NCBI GenBank assembly: GCA_910580205.1
Contig: CAJTVP010000001.1
Location: 1 to 64,000, forward strand
Length of the DNA: 64,000 nt
Reading direction: 5' to 3'
Source of the DNA: an uncultured Eggerthellaceae bacterium
GTDB taxonomy: Bacteria > Actinomycetota > Coriobacteriia > Coriobacteriales > Eggerthellaceae
Part shown: piece after piece, positions 48,832 through 56,380 of the stretch
How positions within the stretch are numbered: position 1 is the first letter of the stretch
How the letters are laid out: every line of letters starts with the position of its first letter
The notes under the pieces: model-generated
The model's input: the letters and a program-made list of their open reading frames with translations, nothing else
What the model was told of the DNA's origin: nothing
Database searches by the model: none
Position numbers and translations under genes: made by a program

Positions 48832-49641
48832 CTATCTTGCAACAGCCACCGACAGGGTGCAGCGGTAGTGCGCCTCGTCGGTGTCCAGCAGGCGCGTCTG
48901 GCTGACCTCGTACCAAGGCCCTTCCGTCTGCAGGCCCTCGCGCTTCAGGAAGGCCGCTAGCTGTCGATATGCGCTGCCGACCTCCTTCCAGGGCCCAGCG
49001 TAGCCGATGCAGGCGTATTCACCGGCGGACAGCGTGCGCACCGTGCCGAAGGGCGCGCGCCGTGGCTTCTTCGGCAGCACGTAGAAGAACTCCTGGTAGC
49101 TGGGCAGCGCGTCGGCGTCCACGGAAGCCGTCACGCCATAGGGGGCGATGGCGGCCTCCGCTCCGAGCTTCGCCAGCCCCTCCATGACAGTCGCATCCTT
49201 CGCCAGCACGCCTTCCCAGTCGCCGTCTATCGTGAGGCCGCTCACGTTCTCCACCGCGAGCATGACGCGTTCGGGAAGGAATCGCACGGCAGGTTGCAGG
49301 CATGCCTCCTGCGCCACCGCAGCCTGGTGCCCTATCTCGGCCAGCAGGCGCTCCGACCGGCGCAGCTCAGCCATACGCTGTTTCAAGGCATCCGCGTTCT
49401 CGTCGGCCAGCGCCGCCAGCCGCTCCGGGTCGGGCGCGTCCAGCATGGCGCGCACCTGGGCCAATGAGAACCCCGCCTGGGTCATGGCGCGGATGACCGA
49501 GAAGCGTGCGAAATCGGCCATGGAATAGTTGCGGTAGCGGTTGGCGCCCTTCTCCGCCGGGTGCAGCAGTCCTATGTCGTCGTAATGGATGAGCGTGTTC
49601 TTGGTGGTGCCGCACAGGCGCGCGAACTCGCCGGATCTCAT
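48832..49641 (-). CDS. MerR-family regulator with a GyrI-like effector domain
   Basis: 269 residues. The MerR HTH (GEFARLCGTTKNTLIHYDDIG LLHPAEKGANRYRNY) is followed by a coiled coil (AALADENADALKQRMAELRR) and a C-terminal GyrI-like/BmrR-type ligand domain (about 115-269; PSYQEFFYVLPKK, GEYACIGYAGPW). This is the build of multidrug sensors such as BmrR. It is divergent from the SMR pair, whose promoter has the 19-base spacer that MerR proteins act on. Confidence 0.9.
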   Translation of the reverse strand: MRSGEFARLCGTTKNTLIHYDDIGLLHPAEKGANRYRNYSMADFARFSVIRAMTQAGFSLAQVRAMLDAPDPERLAALADENADALKQRMAELRRSERLLAEIGHQAAVAQEACLQPAVRFLPERVMLAVENVSGLTIDGDWEGVLAKDATVMEGLAKLGAEAAIAPYGVTASVDADALPSYQEFFYVLPKKPRRAPFGTVRTLSAGEYACIGYAGPWKEVGSAYRQLAAFLKREGLQTEGPWYEVSQTRLLDTDEAHYRCTLSVAVAR

Positions 49642-49665
49642 GGCGAACCTCCGTGAAAAATATTG

Positions 49666-49696
49666 TTGACCCTATGGTTACCCGATAGTTTAGCAT
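49666..49696 (+). promoter_or_regulatory. MerR-type promoter of the SMR efflux operon
   Basis: TTGACC (49666-49671) and TAGCAT (49691-49696) are 19 bases apart, and the spacer CTATGGTTACCCGATAG is an imperfect dyad ending in CTAT/ATAG. This spacing is suboptimal for RNA polymerase alone and is the hallmark of promoters twisted into shape by a bound MerR activator. Confidence 0.75.
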
Positions 49697-49770
49697 CGAA
49701 TGCAATCACCGGGAAAGCTGCTTGGCGCCAGTGTTTTGCTGCCGGCGGCAACGACGAGAAGGGGTGGATC

Positions 49771-50091
49771 GTGCCATATCTGATGTTGGCGGCAGCGGTG
49801 GTCTGCGAGGTGTTCGGCACCTCCATGATGAAGCTGTCGGATGGTTTCCAGAGGAAGGCGCCCATCGTAGGGATCGTCGCCGGCTACGCGCTGGCGTTCG
49901 CGCTTTTGGGGCTGGCCGTGAAGGAGCTGCCACTGGGGCTTGCCTACGGCATCTGGGGCGGCGCGGGCGCGGCGCTGACCGCCGTGGTGGGCGCCGTGTT
50001 CTGGAAGGAAGGCATGGGCGCGCGCAAGATCATCGGCGTGCTGCTGGTGGTCGCAGGCATCGCGGCCATGGAGATGGGGGCCATGCTATGA
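49771..50091 (+). CDS. Small multidrug resistance (SMR) transporter, first subunit of a pair
   Basis: 106 residues, four membrane helices. LMLAAAVVCEVFGTSMMKLS contains the essential membrane-embedded Glu of SMR proteins, and LPLGLAYGIWGGAGA is the family signature. Paired SMR proteins of this kind (EbrAB/YkkCD-like) often work as heterodimers of opposite orientation. GTG 49771 follows GAAGGGGTGGATC. It is regulated by the divergent MerR. Confidence 0.92.
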   Translation: MPYLMLAAAVVCEVFGTSMMKLSDGFQRKAPIVGIVAGYALAFALLGLAVKELPLGLAYGIWGGAGAALTAVVGAVFWKEGMGARKIIGVLLVVAGIAAMEMGAML

Positions 50092-50171
50092 GGAACCCCG
50101 TCACATTCGTCGTGATCGTGCTGCTGGCCATCGCTTTGGTCAGCGCGGTAGGAAGGAGGATCGGAGCATGA
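50088..50171 (+). CDS. 27-codon single-helix mini-ORF bridging the two SMR genes
   Basis: The frame starts with an ATGA overlap on the stop of the first SMR gene and ends with an ATGA overlap on the start of the second. It encodes 27 residues: MRNPVTFVV, a hydrophobic stretch, and GRRIGA at the end, i.e. one membrane helix with positive ends. It may be a real membrane microprotein of the transporter or a translated spacer that delivers ribosomes to the second gene, whose GGAGGATCGGAGC ribosome-binding site lies inside it. Confidence 0.5.
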   Translation: MRNPVTFVVIVLLAIALVSAVGRRIGA

Positions 50172-50539
50172 GGAAATACTATCTGCTTCTGGCGGCATCC
50201 ATCGTGTGCGAGGTGTTCGGCACCTCCATGTTGAAGGCATCGAACGGGTTCACCGAGCCGGTGCTCACCGCGCTGTTCGTCGTGGGCTATCTGGCCTGCT
50301 TCACGTTCCTCACCTTCGCGTTGAAGGGCCTGCCCTTGGGCGCCGCTTACGGCATCTGGTCGGGTGTGGGCGTGGCGGCGGTGTCCATCATCGGCGCTGT
50401 CGTGTGGCACGACCCCTTCAACGCCGTGGTGCTGTTGGGCATCGCGTTGGTCATCGTGGGCGTGGTGCTGCTGGAGACGTCCACCGGCAAGGAGCCGGGC
50501 TGCAAGGATAAAACGGACGCAGAGCCCATGGGCCTCTAG
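50168..50539 (+). CDS. SMR transporter, second subunit of a pair
   Basis: 123 residues, four membrane helices and a charged C-terminal tail (TGKEPGCKDKTDAEP). LLAASIVCEVFGTSMLKASN carries the essential Glu, and LPLGAAYGIWSGVGVA the signature. The longer tail compared with the first subunit may set topology in the heterodimer. Confidence 0.92.
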   Translation: MRKYYLLLAASIVCEVFGTSMLKASNGFTEPVLTALFVVGYLACFTFLTFALKGLPLGAAYGIWSGVGVAAVSIIGAVVWHDPFNAVVLLGIALVIVGVVLLETSTGKEPGCKDKTDAEPMGL

Positions 50540-50582
50540 CGTGGCAGAAGCCGACGTTTGCCAAAATCCGAACCACAGTTCC

Positions 50583-51542
50583 CTATGCCGGAGTGCTCAG
50601 CTCGGCCAGCAGCGGGCCGTAGCGCCGATGTAGGCGCACGACGTTGGCGGATTCGATGGCATCGCGCAGGAAGAAGCCGATGACCAGCGGGACCCACCAG
50701 AGCGGCGTTTCCAGCGAAGGCAGGAAGAACATGCAGACGGAGGCGAACACGCATACGGCTGCGACGGCATGGGCTGCGGTGATGCAGCGCGAGAGCGAGC
50801 GCTTCATCACCAGCAGCACGGGCTTCAGACGCCCGTCGGCGGTCTGTTCGACGTCGTAGATCGAGCGGCGTGCGAGCGTGCGCAGGTTGTAGAGCTCGTA
50901 GCTGGGTGAGACAGCTGCGCGGTCGCCATGCATCACCAACCCGACGCCTAGGCCCACGAGCGCCAGCACTACGCCGTCCGAGACCTCGTAGGCCGCCGAA
51001 CCCGAGTCGATGAACAAGGCATCGACGTTGTGGGCCGCCTGCGGCTCCAGCCCCAGGGTCGCCAGGTGGACGGCGAAGGCGCAGCCGAGCAGCGCGACGC
51101 CTGCGAGCGCGAACCTTTTCCCGTGGATTCTGGCGGCCGCAATCCTTGCAGGGTCGGAACGCTTGCCGATGTAGGGATGTGCCGCGCGGAATGCGCTGGC
51201 CTCTTCCTTCGCTCTCCTCTGGACGAACAGCGCCGCCACCAGGAACGCGAAGAAGAGAGCCATGGACACCACGTGGGACTGCGCGTAGTCCGTCTCGACG
51301 AACTCCTTGGTGAGGATGCCAAGCAGCTTGTCCAGAAAGCTGCCTACCGTGGTGCCGTCGGCCCCGAACGAGGTGGCCACCAGCGCTCCGAAGTGCATGG
51401 CGGAAAACGCCAGGATCACGAGCGCCGTGCCGAGCGACTCCAATGCGGCCATGCGGCGCTGGAAGGCATCGAAGCTGCAGTCTCGTTCCACTTCGCGGGC
51501 TGCGTCCTCGATGGCGAGGGCCGCGCTCTGGGTTTGTCGCAT
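50583..51542 (-). CDS. Polytopic membrane protein of unknown function
   Basis: About 319 residues with five or six hydrophobic segments (GTALVILAFSAMHFGALVA; SMALFFAFLVAALFV; FALAGVALLGCAFAVHLATL; VVLALVGLGVGLVM; ITAAHAVAAVCVFASVCMFF; WWVPLVIGFFLRDA). A soluble N-terminal tail and a loop with KRSDPARIAAARIHGKR are basic. I do not recognise the family. ATG 51542 is chosen; the upstream frame to 51740 overlaps the end of the ABC-F gene. It lies downstream of, and probably with, the ABC-F gene. Confidence 0.6.
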   Translation of the reverse strand: MRQTQSAALAIEDAAREVERDCSFDAFQRRMAALESLGTALVILAFSAMHFGALVATSFGADGTTVGSFLDKLLGILTKEFVETDYAQSHVVSMALFFAFLVAALFVQRRAKEEASAFRAAHPYIGKRSDPARIAAARIHGKRFALAGVALLGCAFAVHLATLGLEPQAAHNVDALFIDSGSAAYEVSDGVVLALVGLGVGLVMHGDRAAVSPSYELYNLRTLARRSIYDVEQTADGRLKPVLLVMKRSLSRCITAAHAVAAVCVFASVCMFFLPSLETPLWWVPLVIGFFLRDAIESANVVRLHRRYGPLLAELSTPA

Positions 51543-51732
51543 GGGTCCCGCCACGGCGGCTCTCCGTCTTCTTCCAAATGATGCGCCCTGCCATTCCGGC
51601 GCTTTTTTCGAAGGATACCGTCCTGCGCAGTCAAAGGCATGCCGCCCACGCTCTTGTTGGGAATCCGTTGCTGACGCCTGTGTCCCTCTGCAGAGCAGCG
51701 GGGGCGAAGCGATAGCAAAGGGGCGGCCCTGC

Positions 51733-53220
51733 CTAGGCAACGATCAGGGTCGAGGAACCGCCGCAGCGCTTCGTCATCCATTGCCGGCTGGCGACCGCTG
51801 CCCTCAGGGCGGCATCGTGGGTCACCAGGACGAAGGCGCCCGGGAAGGCCGCCAGCATGTCTTCGAGCGCCCGGATGGAGCCCATGTCCAGGTGGTTCGT
51901 CGGCTCGTCCAGCACTAGCAGTTCCGGCTCGTCCAACAGCTGCTCGGCAAGGAGTAGCTTCCGCAGCTCTCCCGGGCTGATGTCGCGCCCGTCGAGCAGC
52001 CGGTCGGGATCGGAGTTGAGCCTGCCCACGATGGACAGAACCTGCCCGGCGTGGGCCCTGTCCAGCCCTCGAAGCGCCTCCAAGGCCTCTTCGCGTGTGG
52101 CTTCCTCGATGGCCTGGGGCACGTAGGCCCAGCGCACCGTGGCGGGGACCCCAGTCAGAAGGTGGCGCACGAAGACGCTCTTGCCGCTGCCGTTGTCCCC
52201 GCAGACGGCCACATGGTCGGTGGGCGCCACCCACAGCTCCGGCACGGACAGCGCGAAGTCGCCCGCATGCACGGTGCCTGCCTCGATGTGCGTGACGTGC
52301 CGGCCGCGGGACGCGGCGCCATAGGCGGCCATCCCCCCGTCGTAGCGCTTGGGCGCCGAGAGCCCGGACAGCTCGGCGACCGCCCGGGCAAGCCGCCTCT
52401 CCATGCTCGCCGACTGCTTCCCGGCGATGGCGTCCTTGCCGCTCACGATGGCGCGGCCGATCCTCTCACGCCCGTCGCTGTCGCCCCTGGCGAGCCCCTT
52501 CTTGCTGCGGCGCCCCTTCGCCTTCGCCGCCTCGTCCCGCCTGCGGGCGGCCTCGTTCCGCAGGCGCATGACCTCTCGCTTGGCATCGGCGCGGGCCTTT
52601 TGCGCACAAGCCCGCGCAAGGTCTGCCTCCCGCTGGGCAGCGCTATAGCCGCCGGGGCGCATGACGAAGCGGCCTCCCTCGAACATGAGGCACTGGGCGG
52701 CGATGCGGTCGAGCAATGCCCGGTCGTGCGATATGAGGATGCCGACCCCCTTAAAGGCCGCGAGCGCCTCGGCAACCGCCCCGCGCGCGCCTTCGTCGAG
52801 ATCGTTGGTTGGTTCGTCGACCACGAGGACGTCGGGGTCGCACCACAGCACGCACGCCAGCTGCAGCCGCTTGCGCTGGCCGTCCGACAGGGTTCCGTAC
52901 TCGAAGGGCCACTGCTCTTCGATGGCCAGGAGGCTCCTGATGGCAACGGCGCGGCGCCCCCAGTCGCCCGCGAACTCCCAGAGGAAATCCGGCGGAAGGG
53001 ACGGGTCTTGGACGCAGTAGGCGGAATGCAGCCGTGGCGACACGGTGCCGGAATCCGGGTCGAGCGCGCGGGCGGCGATGCGGGCCAGGGTCGTCTTGCC
53101 GCAGCCGTTGTCGCCGACGATGCCCGTCCACCCTTGGGGAAACGTGACGGTGACGTCGTCGACGGCGTCGAGGGCGGCGCCCGGATAGCCGTAGGTGATG
53201 TGGGAGAGATTCAACTGCAT
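51733..53220 (-). CDS. ABC-F family ATPase (ribosome-protection-like)
   Basis: 495 residues with two ABC domains and no membrane segments. Walker A GDNGCGKTTLA and GDNGSGKSVFV; signatures LSDGQRKR and ISPGELRK; Walker B VLVVDEPTNDLD and LLVLDEPTNHLD. The linker between the domains (about 190-285) is long and very basic (RRRDEAAKAKGRRSKKGLAR, then GRAIVSGKDAIAGK), as in Lsa/Vga-type proteins that rescue ribosomes from lincosamide, streptogramin or pleuromutilin antibiotics. Resistance is inferred only from the family. Ribosome-binding site GGAAAGGATGCCGCC. Confidence 0.85.
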   Translation of the reverse strand: MQLNLSHITYGYPGAALDAVDDVTVTFPQGWTGIVGDNGCGKTTLARIAARALDPDSGTVSPRLHSAYCVQDPSLPPDFLWEFAGDWGRRAVAIRSLLAIEEQWPFEYGTLSDGQRKRLQLACVLWCDPDVLVVDEPTNDLDEGARGAVAEALAAFKGVGILISHDRALLDRIAAQCLMFEGGRFVMRPGGYSAAQREADLARACAQKARADAKREVMRLRNEAARRRDEAAKAKGRRSKKGLARGDSDGRERIGRAIVSGKDAIAGKQSASMERRLARAVAELSGLSAPKRYDGGMAAYGAASRGRHVTHIEAGTVHAGDFALSVPELWVAPTDHVAVCGDNGSGKSVFVRHLLTGVPATVRWAYVPQAIEEATREEALEALRGLDRAHAGQVLSIVGRLNSDPDRLLDGRDISPGELRKLLLAEQLLDEPELLVLDEPTNHLDMGSIRALEDMLAAFPGAFVLVTHDAALRAAVASRQWMTKRCGGSSTLIVA

Positions 53221-53350
53221 GGCGGCATCCTTTCGGAAGGCCGCGCTGACAAGGCCGTGCGGTTCGATGGGCTCGAAGGGGGAAACAGCAACGCAACACC
53301 TCTACAGCGCGACGGGAAGGTCGGTTCTGCAAGGTGCCCAGAGGGCGTTG

Positions 53351-53362
53351 CTATTTCTTCAT
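53351..53362 (-). CDS. Possible 3-codon leader ORF (Met-Lys-Lys) of the ABC-F gene
   Basis: On the - strand AAGGAT, six bases, then ATG AAG AAA TAG lies 130 bases before the ABC-F start. Antibiotic-inducible ABC-F genes are often controlled by short leader ORFs on which drug-bound ribosomes stall. GCCC/GGGC-type hairpins follow (near 53334-53346). TATACT on the - strand at 53427-53422 could be the -10. The function is inferred from context. Confidence 0.35.
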   Translation of the reverse strand: MKK

Positions 53363-53491
53363 GCACTGATCCTTACTCGAAGCGGTGCTTGCCAAAGGCC
53401 CCGCCGGAATGATGCAAGGGGAGTATACCACGCGCCGCGCTGTAGGCAGTGGCGTATTCCTTTCGGACGGCTGCCGCCCATGCGGCGCGGC

Positions 53492-53497
53492 TATAAT
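53492..53497 (+). promoter_or_regulatory. Candidate -10 of the flavodoxin-like reductase gene
   Basis: A perfect TATAAT 120 bases before the start at 53618, without a recognisable -35. The rest of the 397-base divergent gap 53221-53617 holds the ABC-F leader described separately and nothing else I recognise. Confidence 0.35.
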
Positions 53498-53617
53498 CCA
53501 ATGGAACGGATCACGAAGGCGGCGGCATGCACGGCGCGGGGCCGAAAATCCGCAGGATGCGGGACCGAAAGCCCGCAAGGCGTGCCGCCGGAAACCGGAA
53601 AGGGCAAGGGGGAAGCC

Positions 53618-54160
53618 ATGGCGAAGAACATCCTGGTGGTGCATGCGAGCCCGCGCGAGGGCGGCAATTCCAGCATGTTGGCGGATGAGTTCATGAAGGG
53701 CGCGGAAGCGGCTGGCAATACGGTGACGCGCGTGAACGTGGGTCGCGCCAAGATCAACGGCTGCATGGCCTGTGAATACTGCTTCTCCCATGACGGCGCG
53801 TGTTGCCAGCAGGATGCCATGCAAGAGCTCTATCCGCTGCTGCGCGAGGCCGACGTGCTGGTGTACGCCACGCCCATGTACTACTACAACTTCCCATCGC
53901 AGCTGCGCGCCTTCCAGGATCGCATGTTCTGCGGCATCGCCAAGCCGTTCAACATCCCGCAGGTCGCGCTGCTGCTGTGCTTCGAGGATAAAGACGCTTC
54001 CACCTGCGAGCCGCTGCTGGGCGCTTATCGGGTGGCCGCTGCCTATTGCAAGCAGGAGAGCATCGGCGAAGTCGTCGTGAACAACATCTATGAGAAGGGT
54101 GCCATCGCCGGCAATCCCGGCCTTAAAGAGGCCTACGATCTGGGCGCATCCATCAGCTAG
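53618..54160 (+). CDS. NADPH-dependent FMN reductase / flavodoxin-like protein
   Basis: 180 residues. ILVVHASPREGGNSSMLADE is the FMN-phosphate loop and strand of the family, KINGCMACEYCF is the CxxC-type segment often found in iron-sulfur flavoproteins and related reductases, and YATPMYYYNFPSQLRAFQDR is the second FMN-contacting block. It probably reduces quinones or small electrophiles, or passes electrons; the substrate is unknown. ATG 53618 follows GGGGGAAGCC. Confidence 0.87.
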   Translation: MAKNILVVHASPREGGNSSMLADEFMKGAEAAGNTVTRVNVGRAKINGCMACEYCFSHDGACCQQDAMQELYPLLREADVLVYATPMYYYNFPSQLRAFQDRMFCGIAKPFNIPQVALLLCFEDKDASTCEPLLGAYRVAAAYCKQESIGEVVVNNIYEKGAIAGNPGLKEAYDLGASIS

Positions 54161-54171
54161 GCGACGGACCC

Positions 54172-54738
54172 CTACAGCGCAGTGCCTTTGGTGGGCACGA
54201 AGAAGCGCTCGGATAGCGCGCCTTCCAGCGTGAGCAGCTTCACCTTCTTGTCGATGCCCCCTGCATAGCCAGTCAGGCTGCCATTCGCACCCACCACGCG
54301 GTGACAGGGGATGATGATGGATATGGGGTTGTGGCCCACCGCACCGCCGACCGCTTGGGCTGACATCTTCTGCTTGCCGTCTTCCTGGGCGAGTTCAGCT
54401 GCAAGGTCGCCGTAGGTGCGCGTCTGCCCATAGGGGATCTCAAGCAGCTTGCGCCATACGCGCTGACGGAATGAGCTGCCCAGGGGTTCCAACGGCAGCT
54501 CGGCCGGGTCGGGCTGCTCACCGGCGAAATACCGGTCAAGCCACCGCGCCGTCCGGACGAACACATCCAGCCCATCATCGGGGACCATCTCGCCGACGAC
54601 GGTAGAAGCGTAGTACTTCTGGCCGGGGAGCCAAAGCCCCACCAGATCCTTCCCGTCGCTCGCCAAGGTGATGGGACCGAACATCTCGCTCTCGTAGGTG
54701 GTGGAGTAGATGGTCTGCGGGGTCGCCTTCTTGGTCAT
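54172..54738 (-). CDS. ogt: Methylated-DNA-[protein]-cysteine S-methyltransferase (Ogt)
   Basis: 188 residues. The catalytic motif is IIPCHRVVG with the acceptor cysteine, preceded by FRQRVWRKLLEIPYGQTRTYGDLA (HTH and arginine finger) and followed by LTGYAGGIDKKVKLLTLE. It removes alkyl groups from O6-alkylguanine in one suicide transfer. ATG 54738 follows GAAGGAGATTTC; the upstream frame overlaps the next gene. It is 22 bases downstream of the Ada-AlkA gene and cotranscribed with it. Confidence 0.94.
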   Translation of the reverse strand: MTKKATPQTIYSTTYESEMFGPITLASDGKDLVGLWLPGQKYYASTVVGEMVPDDGLDVFVRTARWLDRYFAGEQPDPAELPLEPLGSSFRQRVWRKLLEIPYGQTRTYGDLAAELAQEDGKQKMSAQAVGGAVGHNPISIIIPCHRVVGANGSLTGYAGGIDKKVKLLTLEGALSERFFVPTKGTAL

Positions 54739-54760
54739 GAAATCTCCTTCGTTCCGTTCG

Positions 54761-56272
54761 TCATCCTTCATCCTCTTGTTCAGAAAGGGAGTTCCATAGG
54801 CACAGATTCGCGTAGCTGCGCCACGGTCGCCATCGTTCGGCCAAGGCCAAGCGCTCTTTGGCATCCAGGCCTGGCAGCGCGTGTTTGATGCCAGCATCGC
54901 CTTCCAGGAAGATGTCGGGATGGCCGAATATGCGCATGGCCATGTAGTTGGCGGTCCACGGTCCGATACCTTTGTAGGAAAGCAGCCGTTCGATCTGATT
55001 CGCCACCACGGCGCCCGCGCTCAGATCCAGTTCGCCCGAATCCACACCGCGGGCGATCAGCGCGATGACGCGCGATCGGCTCCGTATGACGCCCAGCTCG
55101 CCGAAGGCATCTTCCACGGACGGGATGGCCAAGATGTCCCGTGCGGTGGGGAACCCGTGAGTGAGGCCACTGCGATCCGATCCAACGACCGTGCCGAAGC
55201 GTTGGGCGATGCGCGCCGCCAACGTGTTGGCGAAGGCCACCGTGACTTGTTGCCCCAAGATGGCGCGCACGGCCGTTTCGAAGGGATCGAAGCATCCGGG
55301 CACGCGCGTGCCAGGCTTGGCGGCGCCAGGTGCCACGTCATCCAAGGATGCGATGGCTCTGTGGATGATCTCTGGGTCGCTGTCCGTGTCGAACTGGCGT
55401 CGGATGCGCGCGAGGACCTGCGAGGTGGCTGGCAGCAATGACTCGCTCATGGTGACGACCAACGCGCTGCGGGCCTCATCATCTTCCACGCTCACCCACC
55501 CTCTATGCTCTTCGCCACCTGCCTCAATGCGCACCACCCGTTCATAGCGCTCGTCATCCACGTATTCGACCCCCTCGATCCGCCGGGCGCGGAAGAAGCC
55601 CAAAAGATCGTCGAAACGGTAGGGTGGCCGATATCCCAGACGGAAAGTCACGCCGTTGCTGGTCGCTGGATGCTCCTTGCTTTGCTTCCGCAGAGAGCTC
55701 GGAGTCATGGAATATCGCTTCTTGAACGCATCGTTGAAGCGGCGCACGCTGCCGAAGCCTGATGCGGCGGCTATGGCGGAAATGGGCAAGCCTGAATCCG
55801 TGAGCAGCGCTTTCGCAAGGTGGAGCCGGCAGGTTTGAAGGTACTGGCTGGGCGTCACCGCGTATTCGGCCTCGAAAGCGCGCCGGAGGTGCCGGTCTGT
55901 ATAGCCGAGACGCGCAGCAAGGAGCTCCATGCTCTGAGGGTCGGTGCATGACTCACGGATGAGCTCCGCTGCGCGGCGGCTCAGGCTGGCAGCGGCATCC
56001 GTGGAAGAAGCGCCGGGGGCGGTTTCGGGTCGGCAGATCAAGCAGGGGCGGAATCCTGCAGTTTCCGCTTCGGCGGCGGTGGTGAAGAATGAGCAATTCT
56101 CGTATTTCGGCATCTTCGCTCGGCAGACCGGACGGCAATAGATGCCGGTGGAGGATACGCCAACGAAAACCTGGCCATCGAAACGGGCGTCATGGGAGGC
56201 GAAGGCGGCGTAGAGCGCCTGCTTCTCATTCTCGTCAGTGATCCCGATACGCTCCAATTCGTCACCTGCCAT
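54761..56272 (-). CDS. Ada-AlkA fusion: methylphosphotriester-sensing AraC regulator with 3-methyladenine DNA glycosylase
   Basis: 503 residues. Domain order: Ada N-terminal zinc domain (about 20-90; GIYCRPVCRAKMPKYENC...RPCLICRPE, four zinc cysteines of which the first is the methyl acceptor), AraC HTH (about 100-200; LAARLGYTDRHLRRAFEAEY), AlkA N-terminal domain (about 205-320) and HhH-GPD glycosylase (about 320-495), with FETAVRAILGQQVTVAFANT, LLSYKGIGPWTANYMAMR and catalytic Asp in EGDAGIKHALP. It both activates the adaptive response and removes alkylated bases. The Ogt gene next to it supplies the O6-methyltransferase that is part of Ada in enterobacteria. Confidence 0.93.
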   Translation of the reverse strand: MAGDELERIGITDENEKQALYAAFASHDARFDGQVFVGVSSTGIYCRPVCRAKMPKYENCSFFTTAAEAETAGFRPCLICRPETAPGASSTDAAASLSRRAAELIRESCTDPQSMELLAARLGYTDRHLRRAFEAEYAVTPSQYLQTCRLHLAKALLTDSGLPISAIAAASGFGSVRRFNDAFKKRYSMTPSSLRKQSKEHPATSNGVTFRLGYRPPYRFDDLLGFFRARRIEGVEYVDDERYERVVRIEAGGEEHRGWVSVEDDEARSALVVTMSESLLPATSQVLARIRRQFDTDSDPEIIHRAIASLDDVAPGAAKPGTRVPGCFDPFETAVRAILGQQVTVAFANTLAARIAQRFGTVVGSDRSGLTHGFPTARDILAIPSVEDAFGELGVIRSRSRVIALIARGVDSGELDLSAGAVVANQIERLLSYKGIGPWTANYMAMRIFGHPDIFLEGDAGIKHALPGLDAKERLALAERWRPWRSYANLCLWNSLSEQEDEG

Positions 56273-56380
56273 GGTCTCATCTTGGGTCCATGGCAGCAGT
56301 GTATCTCACCAGTCGTGGCGTTCTAGCTGTTTTCGGACATGGAAATCACGGAAGGCGGTGAACCTTCAGAGCAAGACGCG

